A stretch of 64,000 nucleotides of DNA from Cycas panzhihuaensis (taxonomy: Eukaryota > Cycadophyta). The stretch covers positions 54,257,741 through 54,321,740 of the forward strand of contig CM041465.1 in assembly GCA_023213395.1 (NCBI GenBank). Reading direction: 5' to 3'. Of this stretch, positions 22,676-35,845 are shown in pieces. The translations under genes and the position numbers were made by a program. Numbering within the stretch: position 1 is the first letter of the stretch; each line of letters starts with the position of its first letter. The notes below the pieces were generated by a model. The model searched no databases, was not told where the DNA came from, and was given only the letters and a program-made list of their open reading frames with translations.

Positions 22676-24663
22676 GTAGTTATCATGGTGGATAACTGTG
22701 AGAACGTCAACATGGCGATGTTGAGCTACATCGAGATGATGTCCCAGGGGGATAAGGAGATCTTGCGGAGGTGTGGCTTGTATAAAGCCTTGAAGACACC
22801 TTAGTTCACATCTGATCAAAGACTTTTAGTTAACATAGTATCACATTAGGATAGGAGGAGGCACATTTTCTATTTGCATCAGGTAGGAGATGTGATAGTA
22901 ATGCTGAGGGATATCTGGCAGATTTTGGGAGTACTAGTGACTGGGAGGCTGGTGACACTGGGAGCACTGCTTAGCAATGAGGCAACACATCAGGAGGCAG
23001 CTACATTTTTCACAGAGACTGACAAGTGGAAGCAGAGAAGAGTTCCCCTCTAGACTATGGTGATGTCTAGGATTCCTTGGGTGAGGAAACTCATTACACT
23101 ATGCATTCTATTCTGAGTTTCCCAAAAATAGAATTATAAAGAGATCCCTGGGGGATGGATGGATGCAGTGCGCCGCTACGAAGCTGGCGAGAGGATCGAC
23201 TGGGCCACCATGATAGCGGCGAACCTCATCCCACAGCTTAATGCCATTAGGGTAGTAAAAAAAGAAGGATTGTCGTACAGCACATTGCCATCAGAGTAGT
23301 AGGAAAAAGAGGATTATCATACAGCACGTTGCTACAGTGCTAGCTTTTTGATCACTTCATGGCAGTGGAACCAATGGGGGGACCAGACCCCATAGCAGAG
23401 TGGGCCCTGATGGTCCACAGATGGAAGATGAGACTGAGGGGGACAGAGGACCAGGCTCACGTCTGACGATTAGTAGAGGCGACATCGCTGGACCTCCTCA
23501 CCATGATGGATTATGTGGCAGATCCGTATAGGACAGTGAGGTGGGATAATGATGATGAGGTAGGTGGAGCAGGAGCACTCCCAGGCGACGACGACGACAA
23601 CACCGACAACGATGGAGGAGATGGTGCCGGCCCATCACGACCTGCGAGAGAGGCAGGTCCATCAGAGATAGTAGGAGGAGCAACGGGACCATCTGAGACT
23701 GCCGGAGGAGAGGTAGGCCCATCAAGGGCAACTGAGGAGAGCAAGAGGCTAGTGACTAGGGCCTGCAGGCTATGGGTCGTGAGGAGATCTGGGGGGATGA
23801 CAGTTGAGCCAGTCTAGGTGAGGAGAGAGGCCCAGGCTAAGGAGGTACCTAAGGATGAGGTACCAGCAGCTAGCAGGGAGCCAGGAGAAGAGGTCGTCGC
23901 ACAGGCAGAGGAGTTGGTAGCCACGGTAGGTGAGGCCTAATAATTTCCTCAGTTATTTAACAGCCAGATAGATATTTGATTTGATTTTATCATGGCATAC
24001 AGTGGGATATTCACTGACATATAGCATGTTAGATTGGTAGGTACTGCAAAGGTTAGGAGATTAGTAGAGACCATGGTGAGGGAGATGTTCCCTCATGTGT
24101 ATGCAGAGGGGAAACCGCCCATCTAGGCATAAGATATGCCTAGATCAACAGGTGCACACATGGAGGCATTCACCCTGTTGGTAAGGGCAAGAGACATCTG
24201 GGCTGCGGAGTCCCAAGAGCACATAGCGTTCAGGGGACAGATGCAGCGAGAGCTAGATGAGGCCAAAGGCGAGTGAGATGCGCTACGTGAATGGGTCTAG
24301 GCTCTAGAGACTCAGGGAGGAGCATGTGGAGATACAAAGAGCATGGTTCAGATAGAAGTACTGGAGGAGCATCTTTGAGGGATGGTGGAGAGATTCCAGA
24401 GCATGGAGGAGAGACTCTAGGGAGTAGAGGGAGAGAGGGATCATATCTAGGCCATATACAATCAACTCGTAGACCAAGTGGCGTCAAGGTTGAGTAGGAG
24501 TAGGATGTATACCCACATAGCAATGATGACCCTGAGACAGCCACACGATGAGGGGAGCGAGGCAGGGAGCTCGCAGAGGCCAAGGAGGAGCCTCAGAGGG
24601 ATGTGGTCCCCAGAAGAGGGATCACACAGGCTAGGAGATGGTACCCCAGGAGTGGGGCAGTAG
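22676..24663 (+). pseudogene. Element B antisense gene: plant-mobile-domain-like protein with heptad-rich C-terminus (decayed)
   Basis: Runs opposite to gag-pol. After an acceptor TTGGCAG (ends 22675) the frame reads MVDNCENVNMAMLSYIEM, RRCGLYKALKTP, then SDQRLLVNIVSH(stop)DRRRHIFYL, GDVIV, ILGVLVTGRLV. This order (short helix, LL..LV..W, F.L..GE..VT..D...ILG.P..G) is like the plant mobile domain/putative plant transposon protein domains. An acidic Gly/Ser/Pro linker follows (about 23550-23720). A 111-bp intron (23930-24040, GTGAGG...TTGGTAG) precedes a heptad-rich exon (VRRLVETMVREMF, HMEAFTLLVRARDIW) and the tail RRSLRGMWSPEEGSHRLGDG. A 44-bp tandem duplication (23244-23331) and TAG stops break it. 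Function is unknown. Confidence 0.7.
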
Positions 24664-25098
24664 TAGAGTAGGACACATGTACTTGATTTTGACAGGGGAA
24701 AGCATGGGCCTCCAGGGGTCATATATAGGCTCATATGATTGTACCCCCCCTGTAAGGATACTGGCTTCCCATATGTATGATGTAACATATGATTTTGATG
24801 TATATATATATATATGTGGGATAATTGGTACCCCATTTTGATATGAGATGATGTGTATATCATGTACGATAGATGGCATGTATATTTTGTTTTGTATGTT
24901 ATAAATGTTTTATTGTATGATGCACATATTTCCTTCCATGTATGGCTATATGTCTAACAGGAGCACACACATCCACCATGAGTAGAGGTGATAGAGAGGT
25001 GTGAGGTTAGAAATAGAGTGACATGTACATCCATGGAGGAGCATAGTGGAATATGTGAAGGAAATAACAGGCAAGAGAAAGGAGTATTGGTACTCCAA
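24664..25098. other. Convergent 3' region between antisense gene and pol
   Basis: Conserved non-coding sequence also present in C (42765-43200) and in part in D (49726-50017). It contains a TA-rich run (24800-24816) and T-rich stretches with TGTAT/TGTAA repeats (24880-24950) of the sort seen in plant poly(A) regions. It probably holds the 3' end of the antisense transcript; no exact site can be set. Confidence 0.45.
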
Positions 25099-25457
25099 AG
25101 CGTCATCCTAATTGGGGGATGCCTAGTAGGAAGACAAAAGTTCCCAAGAGGATACAGGAACACGGGTTCCATGGGAGGAACCAGAAAGAAAAGGGAGAAG
25201 TTATCTCAAATTGCCATTCTACCCGTGGTTGGGAAGAATGGGAACAATTTAAGATGGTAGTTTAGGCTTATTTTAGAGCATCGTCCTAACTAGGGGATGC
25301 CCAAATAGGAAGATAAAATCCCAAAGGAAATGGGAATACGGGTTCCGTAGGAGAAACTAGAAGGAGATTAAGAAGACCATCTTAAGTCGTCATCCTACCT
25401 GTGGCTGGGAGGAACGGGAATGAACTTAAGATGGTAGTTTAGGCTCATTTAAGAGCA
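25099..25457. repeat. Tandem duplication of about 180 bp in B
   Basis: The block from TCATCCTAATTGGGGGATGC to AAGATGGTAGTTTAGGCT is present twice (about 25099-25278 and 25279-25457). C (43200-43395) and D (50018-50200) have it once, so the duplication is private to B. The repeats differ at several positions, so it is not recent. Confidence 0.75.
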
Positions 25458-26820
25458 TAAAGAGAGAAAGAGATGTGCCTAGACCACATAGGGGTAGGAG
25501 TAGTCACACACAGAATAGGAGATAGGTGATGAAGGGTAGGCCCAGTGTGGTTAGGCCTACCAATAAACTCACTATGGTTGAAACCATATGAGTGCAACGG
25601 ACCTGGCATGTGACGGATCGCATGGCAGGGTTGCATCTGAGTAAGAGTGGCTCGCGAGTGGCTCATTGACGCGAATGCCTATGCAGAACCACTCGAGGAG
25701 GCCGAGAAGGTGAAATAAGTGGCTGGTTTAAGACTAGTGGCTTGGGAGCCAATGTGGAATAAAGAGGAGCAGGAATATATGATCGAGATATCCCCCTAAG
25801 TGCTCATAAAACTAGGATGACACGTCAGGGAGAGGGCTCGTAACCCTCACTATCTGACTCAGAATTACCCGTGATGGCTAAGTAACCATAACCACCTATA
25901 CCAATAAGGGTAAACCTGACTAGGTTTGGCTCATGACATGGCATAGGGTCCGACTGATGAAGGTCGGTCTCCTAAAACAAAGGTCCCACGGAAGGGGTAG
26001 CCTCCTCAGGATCATTATCTTCATCATCGAAGACAGCTTGGCAGGCTGGATGAGAGGTGTGAGATGGTATAGGCTCACGGGCGACAACTTTAACTTGTCC
26101 TTCATGGACAAATTTAAGCTTCCCCCAACACGTGGAGTAGATTGCTCCTATTTGGTTGAGCCATGGTCAACCCAACAAGAGGTTGTACTCCACATCGATA
26201 TCGAGTACAACAACTCGATGAAAATGCTTTTCCCTCCTAAGGTGGGGGAAAGGGAGACTGTCCCTAAAGGGGACTTCTCAGTCCCATCATACCCTTAGCA
26301 TTTCCAAGGGATAGACTCAAGAGCTACTATGCCTAGCTCCTTGAGCATATGTGCAGGCATAGCATTAACCGAGGAGCCATTATTTACAATGGTCCTCTTT
26401 ATGATAAAATCAGGAGTGTCAATGGTAATGACGAATGGGTAATGTAAAAGCTTCTCCCATTTACTGGGAGACAGGAGATCTCTGGGATTAAATGAGATGA
26501 CAGATGGTCTATGTGAGGTAGCACCTACCACATGGATGGAAGCATCTTGTTGGCCAAGAGCTTCAATAAGAAGAGCACGTTACTCAGGGTAGCTTCTCAA
26601 GACATCCATCAAGGACATCCCCGCAGTGACGGTGTGGAGCTCATCAACAATAGAGAAGGACTTCCCCTTTGTAGGTTGGGTAAGCACTCTTCAAAAATCA
26701 TAACAGCCAGGGCATACAGGAATAGTCTTGGGAAGCTCATGGGGTTCCAGAAGAGAAGTTTCTAGAAGATGATCAAGGTAAGATGTGGATGAAGAGGTAC
26801 CTGTGGCCTCTTTAATGACT
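25458..26820 (-). pseudogene. pro: Element B protease and linker remnant, cut by the RT-integrase deletion
   Basis: On the minus strand a retropepsin-like segment is readable at 26531-26289: VISFNPRDL, HYPFVITIDTPDF, IVNNGSSVNAM, ELGIVALESIPW. The presumed catalytic Asp (VDNGSS in C) is Asn here. The frame then breaks several times; DNA similarity to the A linker continues to about 25750 (the block matching A at 7970-8045). Past about 25470 the sequence switches to the 3' side of integrase, so RT, RNase H and integrase are deleted. Confidence 0.75.
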
Positions 26821-26829
26821 TGAGACTAG

Positions 26830-29163
26830 GTTAAGGCATATAACAGAGTGGTCTCAAGTAATTGGACAACCTTCTTTCCCTTATTACAGGATTGCGAAGG
26901 CGAAGGAGCACGGTGGTTAAGGGAATGCGAAGAAAATGATGAACCTCGCGCACCCTTTCCTCTACCATGCAAAGGGCGAGAATCGGGGGATCTATCCTAA
27001 TTCCAGTTGTTTCTTTATTGAACATTGCGATCACGCTTCCCATGCTTGGGGAACGGATCTATATGAACAGGTTGATCGAGATTAGGCCTCGATGCCCGTC
27101 TATGAGACAAATCACATGGCAGGGCATCACGAGGGTGTTGCACCCGATAATACGAGTCATCATGAAAACACTCCCCATGGATGGAGTACCACCTCTTCTC
27201 AAGAGGAGGATCGGCTCTCCTCACTTAAGAAGGTTGGGTACTACCTCCTTTAGGGGGAACAGCATGAGAGGCTTGTTGAATTGGTTTATGAGAGGTTAGC
27301 GATGAAGGGGGTTAGAGTTTAAGCTCCTTCATCGTGCGCTCGAATGAGCATATGGTGGAAGTAAGGGGGTCTAAAGTCCTCTCAATAGAATGAGAGGTAG
27401 ACCTGGTAGGTTGCGAAGGTTTGGTTTCCTTAGCTGGGGGAGGTGCCTCACGACATTGTGAGGGCTTAAGAGGCCTCTTGAGTCTGGCTTAGATCTCAAT
27501 AGCCTATAACGTTAAGCATTTCACAATCGCGGAGTCGCACGTGGTTGCCCCTATTTTGAGGACTTCCACGTGTACTTTAGGATGAAGTGCATTAATAAAC
27601 AGATCTCGCTTCAACTCCTTAGGCAACGTGGCCTTAGTGGAGTGAAGGAGATCATGGAATCGCCTCACAAAGTCACAATTCATTTAATCGTGACCTTGTT
27701 TGAGCAAAAGGAGAGATTTCATTCCACTCTCGAATGGACGGGGGGGCTACGTCAAAGTAATTAACGAATTCATCCACCAATTGCTGGAATGAAGAAATGG
27801 AGTGGGCAGGGAGATGGTAGAAGCATTTAAGGGCGTCGCCCTGTAAGAATCACAGAAATAGTTTCATTATGGTCATAAGCCCAGTAGTCTATACACGCCA
27901 TAGAAAACTACGCACGTGTTCAACTAGGTCTTATGATGAAGTTCCATCGAATTTGGGAACTTCAGGAGGGTGAGGTAGCAAATTAGTTCTCAATGCCTTA
28001 ACAGATAGTGACGTTGACCTATAGTCTATGAAGGGACGTTCTCTTATATGGGCCAAAGGATTGATGAACGATAAAGAGATAGGAATGGATGGGGGCGATA
28101 AGCCCATCCCTCCTTAGGGAAACGTCCCTTGCTGGAAGGGGGATTAAGGATAAACACCTTAGAAGGGAGGCATGTTCCCTTGTAAAGGCATAGCGAAAGA
28201 CATTGTTCTGGATGGCAGAAATGAAGGGTGCAGGATCAGATTCTGCCCATATAGGCCACCCATAGGTGGTGCAACCCCATAAGGGTGTAACGGATCTACC
28301 CCATAAGCTGAAAGATGGTTTCCCCTACTCTACCCCTAATGTTGAGATGCATAACTCGGGTGTAAGTAAAGGGAAGGACCACCAGATGGGCTTTGACCAT
28401 ACGTGGGAGTGGGTCCCACATAGTTACTAACAGTAGCACTAGTAGGACCTCTAGGCCTATTAGGGAATGCATGTACCATGTTTGAAGGTGGCGCATTCGT
28501 TTGACTTGGGAATTACATGTTAACCCTAAGTTGGAGAAAAGACACGCTGCGAACGGGTCCTGAAGAAGCAAGACCATGGCTAGGAATAGATGGTGTAACA
28601 CTTGCTGTCAAAATAGGTGTACCTACGGCATGGGATGAGTGCACATGGACAGAAAGGTTATTTATCGTAGGAGGCGTAGGTGCGGATGAAGAAGGTGCCT
28701 TGCCGCACAAGGGTTCTTCAAACCACCTGGGACGTGGTTGAAGGCGAGTTCCTCGAAAGTACTCATTGATCGCTTCAATCACGTCAGCAGGAGGGGTATC
28801 CTCGTAGCCATACAAGGTCGATGGGACCTCAAATGTCAGGGACCCCTTAGGGCACTCTTCATAAGATTCACCAATCAGATAGTAAATCTCGTGAAGAGGT
28901 GAGCCTTCTGTTGGATGAGTAGAAGGATGAAGGTCAGATGGGTGAGGCTGGTCACCTGGATAATAGATAGGATCGTCACCCTCATGGGTGGATCTAGGAA
29001 CAGAAGTGGAAAACTCTTGAGTTCCCAAGACTAAGGTATGGTAAGCCCAATTAGAATGGTGGCCTTCCATTATCGAATTGGAATCCAACGATGGGAGGGA
29101 ACAATATGATAGGTCTTCTAATAGCGGTGGCAGACCTCACAAGCGACGCGAGAAACGTTGCAT
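26830..29163 (-). pseudogene. gag: Element B gag (decayed)
   Basis: The start at 29163 is set by homology to D and C: Met-Gln-Arg-FSRRL, stop, GLPPLLED, with a second Met (MEG) at 29070. The N-terminal Ser/Pro-rich region is open to 28513, then shifts frame to 28601-28296. The Retrotrans_gag core lies about 27600-27960. The knuckle segment (27200-27140) reads RWYSIHGECFHDDSYY, with both outer Cys positions changed to Tyr relative to the CHHC form in D. The C-terminal basic part ends near 26830 before the protease region. Several frameshifts and stops; no product expected. Confidence 0.8.
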
Positions 29164-29308
29164 GTAACGCCTTTACGAACATTATTAGAAGAAATCAAAA
29201 GGTATGAAATAAGCACGTTGGGGGTTGCCTGAAAAGCAAGACAAGAAAACTACCTAAAAGTAAGAACACTAACAGGAAAAGGAAGTGAGACTAGTTTCCT
29301 AAACTGGC

Positions 29309-29327
29309 CTCCCTAGTATGGTTGCTA
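29309..29327 (-). other. Element B primer-binding site
   Basis: On the minus strand TAGCAACCATACTAGGG follows the 5' LTR. It is the A site (TGGCGACCATACTAGGG) with changes in the first bases, so the CCA-pairing TGG is lost and priming would be impaired. The leader 29164-29308 holds the TTTTCAG acceptor (near 29232). Confidence 0.65.
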
Positions 29328-29328
29328 G

Positions 29329-31879
29329 TGAAATGCTACCTGTGGGGTGGTTCCTACGTTTAGCAAGAAATGGGTTGGGTTAAATGGCAAGGACTCACCT
29401 TGCAGGGAGTCTGTACGTCAGAGCATATATTCCAGACCTACAAAGGTGCCTGGTTGGCTTTAGGTAGTTACAAAAGGTGAGGCCTTCCTACCCCTCAGAT
29501 GGTCGGGAAGAGGAAGAAAGGGCCTAGTAGGTTGCATCTTCTCAAGGAGGTGAGAAGGCAACACGTGAGTGAGATGTGCATGTAACATAGTGTCTATACG
29601 TAGGCTGGTCAAGAGAGCAAGAGGCGAGTAGCTCTAGCTCGAAAGGGACTATCTACGTATAACACAACAACTACAAAATAAAAAGACACACAAAATGTAA
29701 TTATGCATTCTTTTCTTATTTTCAGCTTCCTATGTGTTTCTTAACATGCACGCATATGTATAAGGAACAACGCTATAAGGAAATGACAAAAGGAGAAGAG
29801 GAATACCTAGACCGGTGTCTAAACGGAGTGCGACGTGTCTCTTTGCTTCCCGTGCCTTCTCGCTCCACTTGTTGCATACGTGAGACTGATCAGCGATAGT
29901 TGCCGTGAGCAGCCAAAGAGGGGCTAGCTTACCTCCCCAATGTATACAAAAAGCGAAGCAGCAAATGACAGAAAAAATAACAAATATGAAACTAACCTGT
30001 AAATGGGCTCGTTTTATGCACAACTCCACAAACATGAGATCCTGCCAATCAAACAAATAGGTTTCTTCTTCTCAGAAGAGGGGCCACAAAATAGATCTAA
30101 TATATATGCCTAAACTCAAAAGGAATGGAATTAGACCAAATCAAGCATGTACATATTATTCAATGAAACAACTCCAACAAGATTTCCACAAACAGTCACC
30201 TCAACCGATACCCAAAATAAGAGAGTAGCCTTGGAATGGCTAACTCACCCACGGAAAGTCTCCACTTGGCCTTGGGAAAGGAAAATGAATTTTCAACAAT
30301 AACATAGGGTAGCAAATAATAGGAAGTAAAAAGTAATGAGAAGGTACGCAAGCACACCCAAAGGATGAGGTGCTACGAGCAGCAGATCATCCAAGTGGAT
30401 GGGTTGCAAGTTGTAAGCCAATGAAGAGTGGTTTTAGGGCTTATGCAGTGCCCAAAACTAGCGAATAAGGGGCTAGAACCAGTGTGGCAATGGGCTGCCA
30501 ATGCTAGTTCAAATTTAGGGAGTAGGTTCCCAAGTCTCTGGCCAAACTCTAAGGGAGGCAATAGGTGCAGGGGGAAAGGAAATAAGGGTTTGGACCCTTG
30601 GGGAGAAGGTCTACAAGGGGGACTGGCCCAGCCTTTCTCCCTCAAATTTCCTTTATGTCACCCCCTCTGCACAGCCACCTTAAGGTAGGCTTGCAAGACT
30701 ATAAGAGGAAGTACCACAACACTCAAATCTAAAGATCTAGTACTAAACTAGGTAGAGAATTAAGAAAGTAAATGAAATAAACCTTTATTCATAAAAAACT
30801 ATAAGAAAATAACATAAATCACAAGGCAAACAAGTAGAGTACCTTGTAGCAAAGAGGAGGAATATGTATTTGCTAGAAAATAGAAGAAAAACCGTGCCCT
30901 TAGTAAGGTTTGGTGGCAAGTTTTGAGGAGGAGACCAATGTGAGAGAAACCCTTATGATTTGGGACCCTTGGAGCTTGTTCCTTGGAAAATCTTGAGAAG
31001 TATCCTTCTTACCACTGTGTAAACCTGTAAAAAGATGTTTGAAGTTGCTGGTCCTAAGCATGAGAGATAGCAATGGCCTCTATATGAAGAGTAGTAGCTG
31101 AAAGTCTCTGTTCTGCAGTAGTTTGGTGAAGGTTTGGTAGAGTTGTATGTAAAAAATGAGCCAAGCAGAATGAAGAATGAAGAGCCCTTTTGGTTTTATT
31201 CCCTGCAGACACTAAGTGAACGTTGAGGGTCTCAGGGAAGTTAAAATGCATGAGCGCCACATGGCAATTCTGTGAAAAGAGCGGAATCGCCGTGAGTTTA
31301 AAAAACTTTTAAAACATACATCGAATAAATTTTGTGGTACCGTGGCAAATATTATGGTACTGCTAAGTTTACAACGATACGAGCCTAGAAACAAAAATAA
31401 AGCTAAAACAGGGGTTTGGAGCTAAACAAAGAGCAGGTTAAGGCTGGAAATAGCTAGGGGTTGGTACCCAGATAATGGACAATAAGTCAGAAAAAGGAAC
31501 TGAGTCTCAACCAAGGATTCAATCAGACTCGGAAGAAATCAAAGCATGAACAGGGCATTGTCAAAGGCAAAACGTGACTGGATAAGGCATCCCAAGGGGT
31601 CGTGGAGATGACGTGGGTGGCTATGTGCCATATGGGGTGTAGCATTCACTGAAGAATACCCCCACTGTGGGTCATCATAGGCTGAAAGGCATGCAATAAG
31701 CATATGCAGTATGATCAAGCAAAGAGGCAATGCAATCATGCAAATGGCAGGCAAGCATACGTCAGGCAATCCATACTAAGCAATCTCTGTCAAACAGGAG
31801 TGAAGAGAGAAGCAAAAACATATACCTGAGCTTACCTGAGTCGATGTATCCCGAGTCCATTCCTGGTAGCCAGGGAACA
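29329..31879 (-). repeat. Element B 5' LTR
   Basis: This 2551-bp LTR ends GGGAACA at the right (TGTTCCC on the minus strand) and matches 18224-20777. The phased array is eroded: clear GTAC cores at 31337 and 31357 and ATAC at 31377. It is flanked at 31880 by AAGAG. Confidence 0.92.
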
Positions 31880-33240
31880 AAGAGGTCCTAAAAGGGTGAG
31901 AGAAAGGAGCTAAGGCATGTTCCACACCCAATAAGGCCTGTTCCTTAAGGGGAATCCCCTTCTCCCCTTTTCCTCCTCCTCTTTTGTGCCTCCCTTGGGC
32001 TACCAGAGAGCTCTTGGAGGAAAGGCCATCATTGATATTCAGACACAACCTATTATCTTGACCGGGTTTCAGCCCGAAAGTGCCTTACATGGGTAGAGTT
32101 TCAAGCCCTTAGACATGCTATACATTACTTTTGGGTGTTGGCTTAGGCTTAAGTTATAAACATTGTACATCGCAACCTTTGCAATATTAACAACATTTGT
32201 AACCTTTGTACAACTTATCTCCTTAACCTTTTGTTGCTATTAGACTGTCCAAATCTATTGTTTATATGCTTGGACAGTGTGGAGGTGTGTGTAATGGAGG
32301 GTTAGCCATTCTGAGGCTAACCATCCCTGTTCTTTTATCTTGTCTTGCTTGCATTGAGGAGGTTGGAGATTATTTCCTAAATAAAAGTTTACTTTGATTG
32401 AAGTACTTTACTTGCATTATTTTATACACTTTGCATACACATATATACATATATACTTAGCATCCTAGAAGTCCTTCGGGAAAGGGGGAGTACTCTTTGA
32501 TTGTAGGTTTTGCTACATTACTCATGGAGAAGAAAGAAATACATCAATCCAAGTACGTCTCTCCCATTCTTTCCCTTAGTCATTTCTACCTTTAGCATAG
32601 TCTTTTCCTTTGTTTTTTTTTTGCCTTTTCCTTTTAGTTCAAGGAAGGTAAGGAAGTCCCAACACCTTTGCTCTATGTTGCCTGTGTGTTGTGAAAGGAA
32701 AAGGGAAGCACATGCGGTATAAAAGAATGTCCTTATTTCAGTCGCATGGTCTTCCAAGTATGTCGTTCTTTTCTCTCTGTAGCTCTTTTCCTTTTTGTCT
32801 TAAGATTATCTGCTTGCATAGTTGAAACATAAAAGGAAAAGAAGAAAGAAATAAGTTTACATCTATTACTTGCATATGCATGCTAGACTCACATTTCTAG
32901 GAAAGAGCATGAGATAAGAACCATATCCTTCTGCTTTCTTAATTGTATGCATCCCCTTTAGGCCTTACATCTTTTGCACACACAATTGTACTTGATTAGC
33001 TTGCCCCCTCTACTCCCTTTTCTCCTGTTAAAAATGAAAAGAGAGTGAGGTTTTGCATTTGAGAGTAAATGAGAGTATATTTATTATTCTTTTTATATAG
33101 TTCTTGTCTCTTGTTTGTAATAAACATAGAAACTTACACATCACTTCACCACCACACATACAAGGTCAAACCCTTCACAGATAAGACGGCAGAAGTCTCT
33201 TCCGTTGTTGCCTCTTATCCCCTAAACTCACTTTGGGTGG
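31880..33240 (+). repeat. Old LTR G, part 2 (between elements B and E)
   Basis: Resumes the LTR cut by B. Landmarks in the LTR order are GGTTAGCCATTCTGAGGCTAA (32301; compare GAGCTAGCTATTCTGAGGCTAA in A), CATACACATATATACAT (near 32430) and AAGGAAGGTAAGGAAGTCCC (32640; compare GGGAAGGTAAGTTAGCCCC in A). The small frames here (32510-32722, 33069-33284) show no similarity and are not called. E starts at 33241; whether G's end lies before or after E is not visible. Confidence 0.55.
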
Positions 33241-35845
33241 TGTTTCCTGGCTACTGGGAATGGACTCGAGATGCATTGACTTAGGTAATCTTAGGTATAC
33301 GTTCTCACTTCTCCCTGCTCTTGTTTGGATGAGATTGTTTAGCGTAGACTACTTGACATATGCTTACCTACCTGCATTGCTTCTTTGCTTGATCATATTG
33401 CATGTGCTTATAACACGCTTTCAGCCTATGACGACTCACAATGGGGGCATTCCTCAGCAAATGCTATACTCCATATGGTGCACAGCCACCCACTTCATCT
33501 CCACGACCCTTCGGGATGCTTTAGCCAGTCATGTTTGCCCCTGTTATGACATTTTGCTCGTGTTGTAGTCTCCTCCAAGTTTGATTAACTCCTTGGTTGA
33601 GATCCATTCCAATGTCCTGGCTACTTGCCCATCACCTGGGTATTCCCCCCAGTTGTTCCAGCCTTAATTTACTCTTAATATTAACTCCAAACCCTTATTT
33701 TCACTTATTTTTGCTTATTTTTTATTTCAAGTCTAGCATTGTTGTAAACTTAGCGATACTGTGATCTTTGCTGCAGATCGCGATCTTTGCTACTAGATCT
33801 TGAAGTTTACCACGGGGCAACTGTTTAAAATTTTTTTTAAAATCACGCGACAATTTCTACTTTTTTCACAAGACTACCACGTAGCACCTATACATTCATG
33901 TCACCTTGACATCCCCAACATTCACTTGCAGTGAACAGGGGATAAAACAACAAATCCTCTTCATTTTCAAGGATCTTTTGCTCATTTTTACACAAAATTA
34001 TACACAATCCTCCACAGAAATCTACTGTAAAGAGAGACACACAGCTGTTGGCTCATTACCAGGGACCATTGCTGCCCCTACAACTCACAAATAGCAGGCT
34101 CTACATCTATTTGTAGGTCTCCAAGGCTTCGAGGAGGATCTTCTTCAAAATCTCCCAAAAGATAAGCTACAAAGGCTCCAAACTCATAGGATCATTCTCA
34201 CATTTCTCTCCTCTCCAAACCTGCCATCATAATCCACTAAATGCTGGTTATTTCCTACTATTTTTCCAGCAAGTTCATGTTTGATATCTTTACAACAAGG
34301 TACCTCTCACATTTACTTTGTAATTCATGTTGTTTCTTTATGCTTTTGTGGGTAAACTCTTAGTCTATGTGCCTTCTTATTGCTGTACCTATTTAGCATC
34401 ATTTTCTTGTCTTTTGGCACAATAGTGCTCTCCAAATAATCCCTGCAAACCTACTCTTAGGTGGCTATTGCAGGGGGGTAACACAAAGAGAATTTGAGGG
34501 AAGAAGGTGGGGTCCATCCCCCTTTGCTATCCTTCTCCCAAAGGGTTTCGTCCCTTATTCTCTTTCCCCTTGCCTTTGGTGCCTTCCTAGAAGTCAGAAT
34601 TAGAGAGTTTGGGAGCTCATTTTCAGAGCTAAACTAGCATTGGCAGCCCATTGCCATACTGGTTCTAGAGTTTCATCTATTGGTTTTGGGTGTCGCATAA
34701 GCCCTAAAACCACTTCTTACAAGTTAACAGTTTGCTACCCACCCAGTCAGGCAATTTGCTGTTCATAGCATCTTGTTCTTTGGGTGTTTACATATCTTTT
34801 AATCACCCTCTTCTTTCTCATTATTCACCGCCCCATGTCCTTACTGCGAGTCTGTTTCCCTTTCCTGAGACTAAGTGGAGATTTCTTGTGGGTGAGTTAT
34901 CCATTCTGAGGCTATACTCTTTATTTTTAGGTGTCATTTGCAGTAACTGTTTACGGGAGTTTTTGTTAAATATTGTTTCATTAAATGGTAATATACATGC
35001 TTAACTTAGTTTGATTTTATTTCCTTTAAGTTTAGTGCATATACTCGATCTATTTTGTGGCCCCTCTTCCGAGAGGGAGATACTCGTCTAGTTGACTTGT
35101 AGGATCTCGCATCGGTGGAGTCGCGTGTGGAACAAAACTCATTGCAGGTTTGTTCCACATTTAGTGCTTTTTGTCATTTTCCATTATTTGCTTTTCTGTT
35201 TTACTTTTCCATGTATAAGGGGAGATAAGTTAGCCCCTCTTCAGTTGCTCATAGCAACCATTACCGACTGGTATCACATGCACAACGAGTGGAGTAGAAA
35301 AGGATGGGAAGCGAAGAGGCAGGTAGCACTCCATTCGAATGCCAGGTCCAGGTATTTTCCTTGTCCTCGTATATCTTCTTTATGTTGTTGTTCTTTATGC
35401 ACATGTTTGCATAGTTAGAAACATATAAAGAATTAAAAGTGGAAAGGAACATACTTTTACTTTATATCTCTTTTATCTAGTGGTTAGTCTAGCATATTTA
35501 GATAGTTTACTTCTTGTTGGAACTACCCATACTTTACCCCTTTTGCCAGCCTACACCTAGACGCCACACTTTACCTACATTCCCATTCTCGTGTTGCCTT
35601 CTCACTTCCTTGAGAAGACGCAACGTGCCAAGTTCTCTCCTCCACTTCCCGGCCATCCGAGAGGTACGAAGGCCTCACTTTGTGTAGCTACCTGGAAGCA
35701 ACGAGGTACCTCTATAGTTCTGAATCTGCGCTTCGACGCACGGATGCCCTGCAAGGTGAAGTCCTTACTGTTTAGCCTAACTTAGCTTTGTATAATCCGT
35801 TCCTTTTGTTAAATGTAGGAATACCACCCTGCAACAAGTGTTTCA
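33241..35845 (+). repeat. Element E 5' LTR
   Basis: This 2605-bp LTR begins TGTTTCCTGGCTACTGGG and ends GTGTTTCA; it is co-linear with the A LTR. Its phased array is altered: GATACTG (33755), AGATCG (33775) and AGATCT (33795) keep the 20-bp phase but GGTACC has become AGATC. The R/U5 donor has decayed to GATAAGT (near 35225). The partner LTR must lie beyond the window. Confidence 0.88.

Larger units (their letters stand above)
18224..31879 (-). mobile_element. Element B: Tat-like LTR retrotransposon lacking RT to integrase, keeping the antisense gene
   Basis: A 13.66-kb minus-strand element with LTRs at 18224-20777 (3') and 29329-31879 (5'). The target duplication is GAGAG (18219-18223) against AAGAG (31880-31884), one mismatch. 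The interior, in element order, holds primer site, gag, protease, part of the linker, a deletion joint near 25458-25470, the plus-strand antisense gene, aRNH and polypurine tract. RT, RNase H and integrase are missing altogether. It inserted into LTR G. Confidence 0.92.

Noticed and set aside
23511-23744. Ser/Pro-rich minus-strand frame inside the antisense gene of B
   Set aside because: It is the mirror of the acidic Gly/Ser/Pro linker on the plus strand and is not kept in C as a separate frame.
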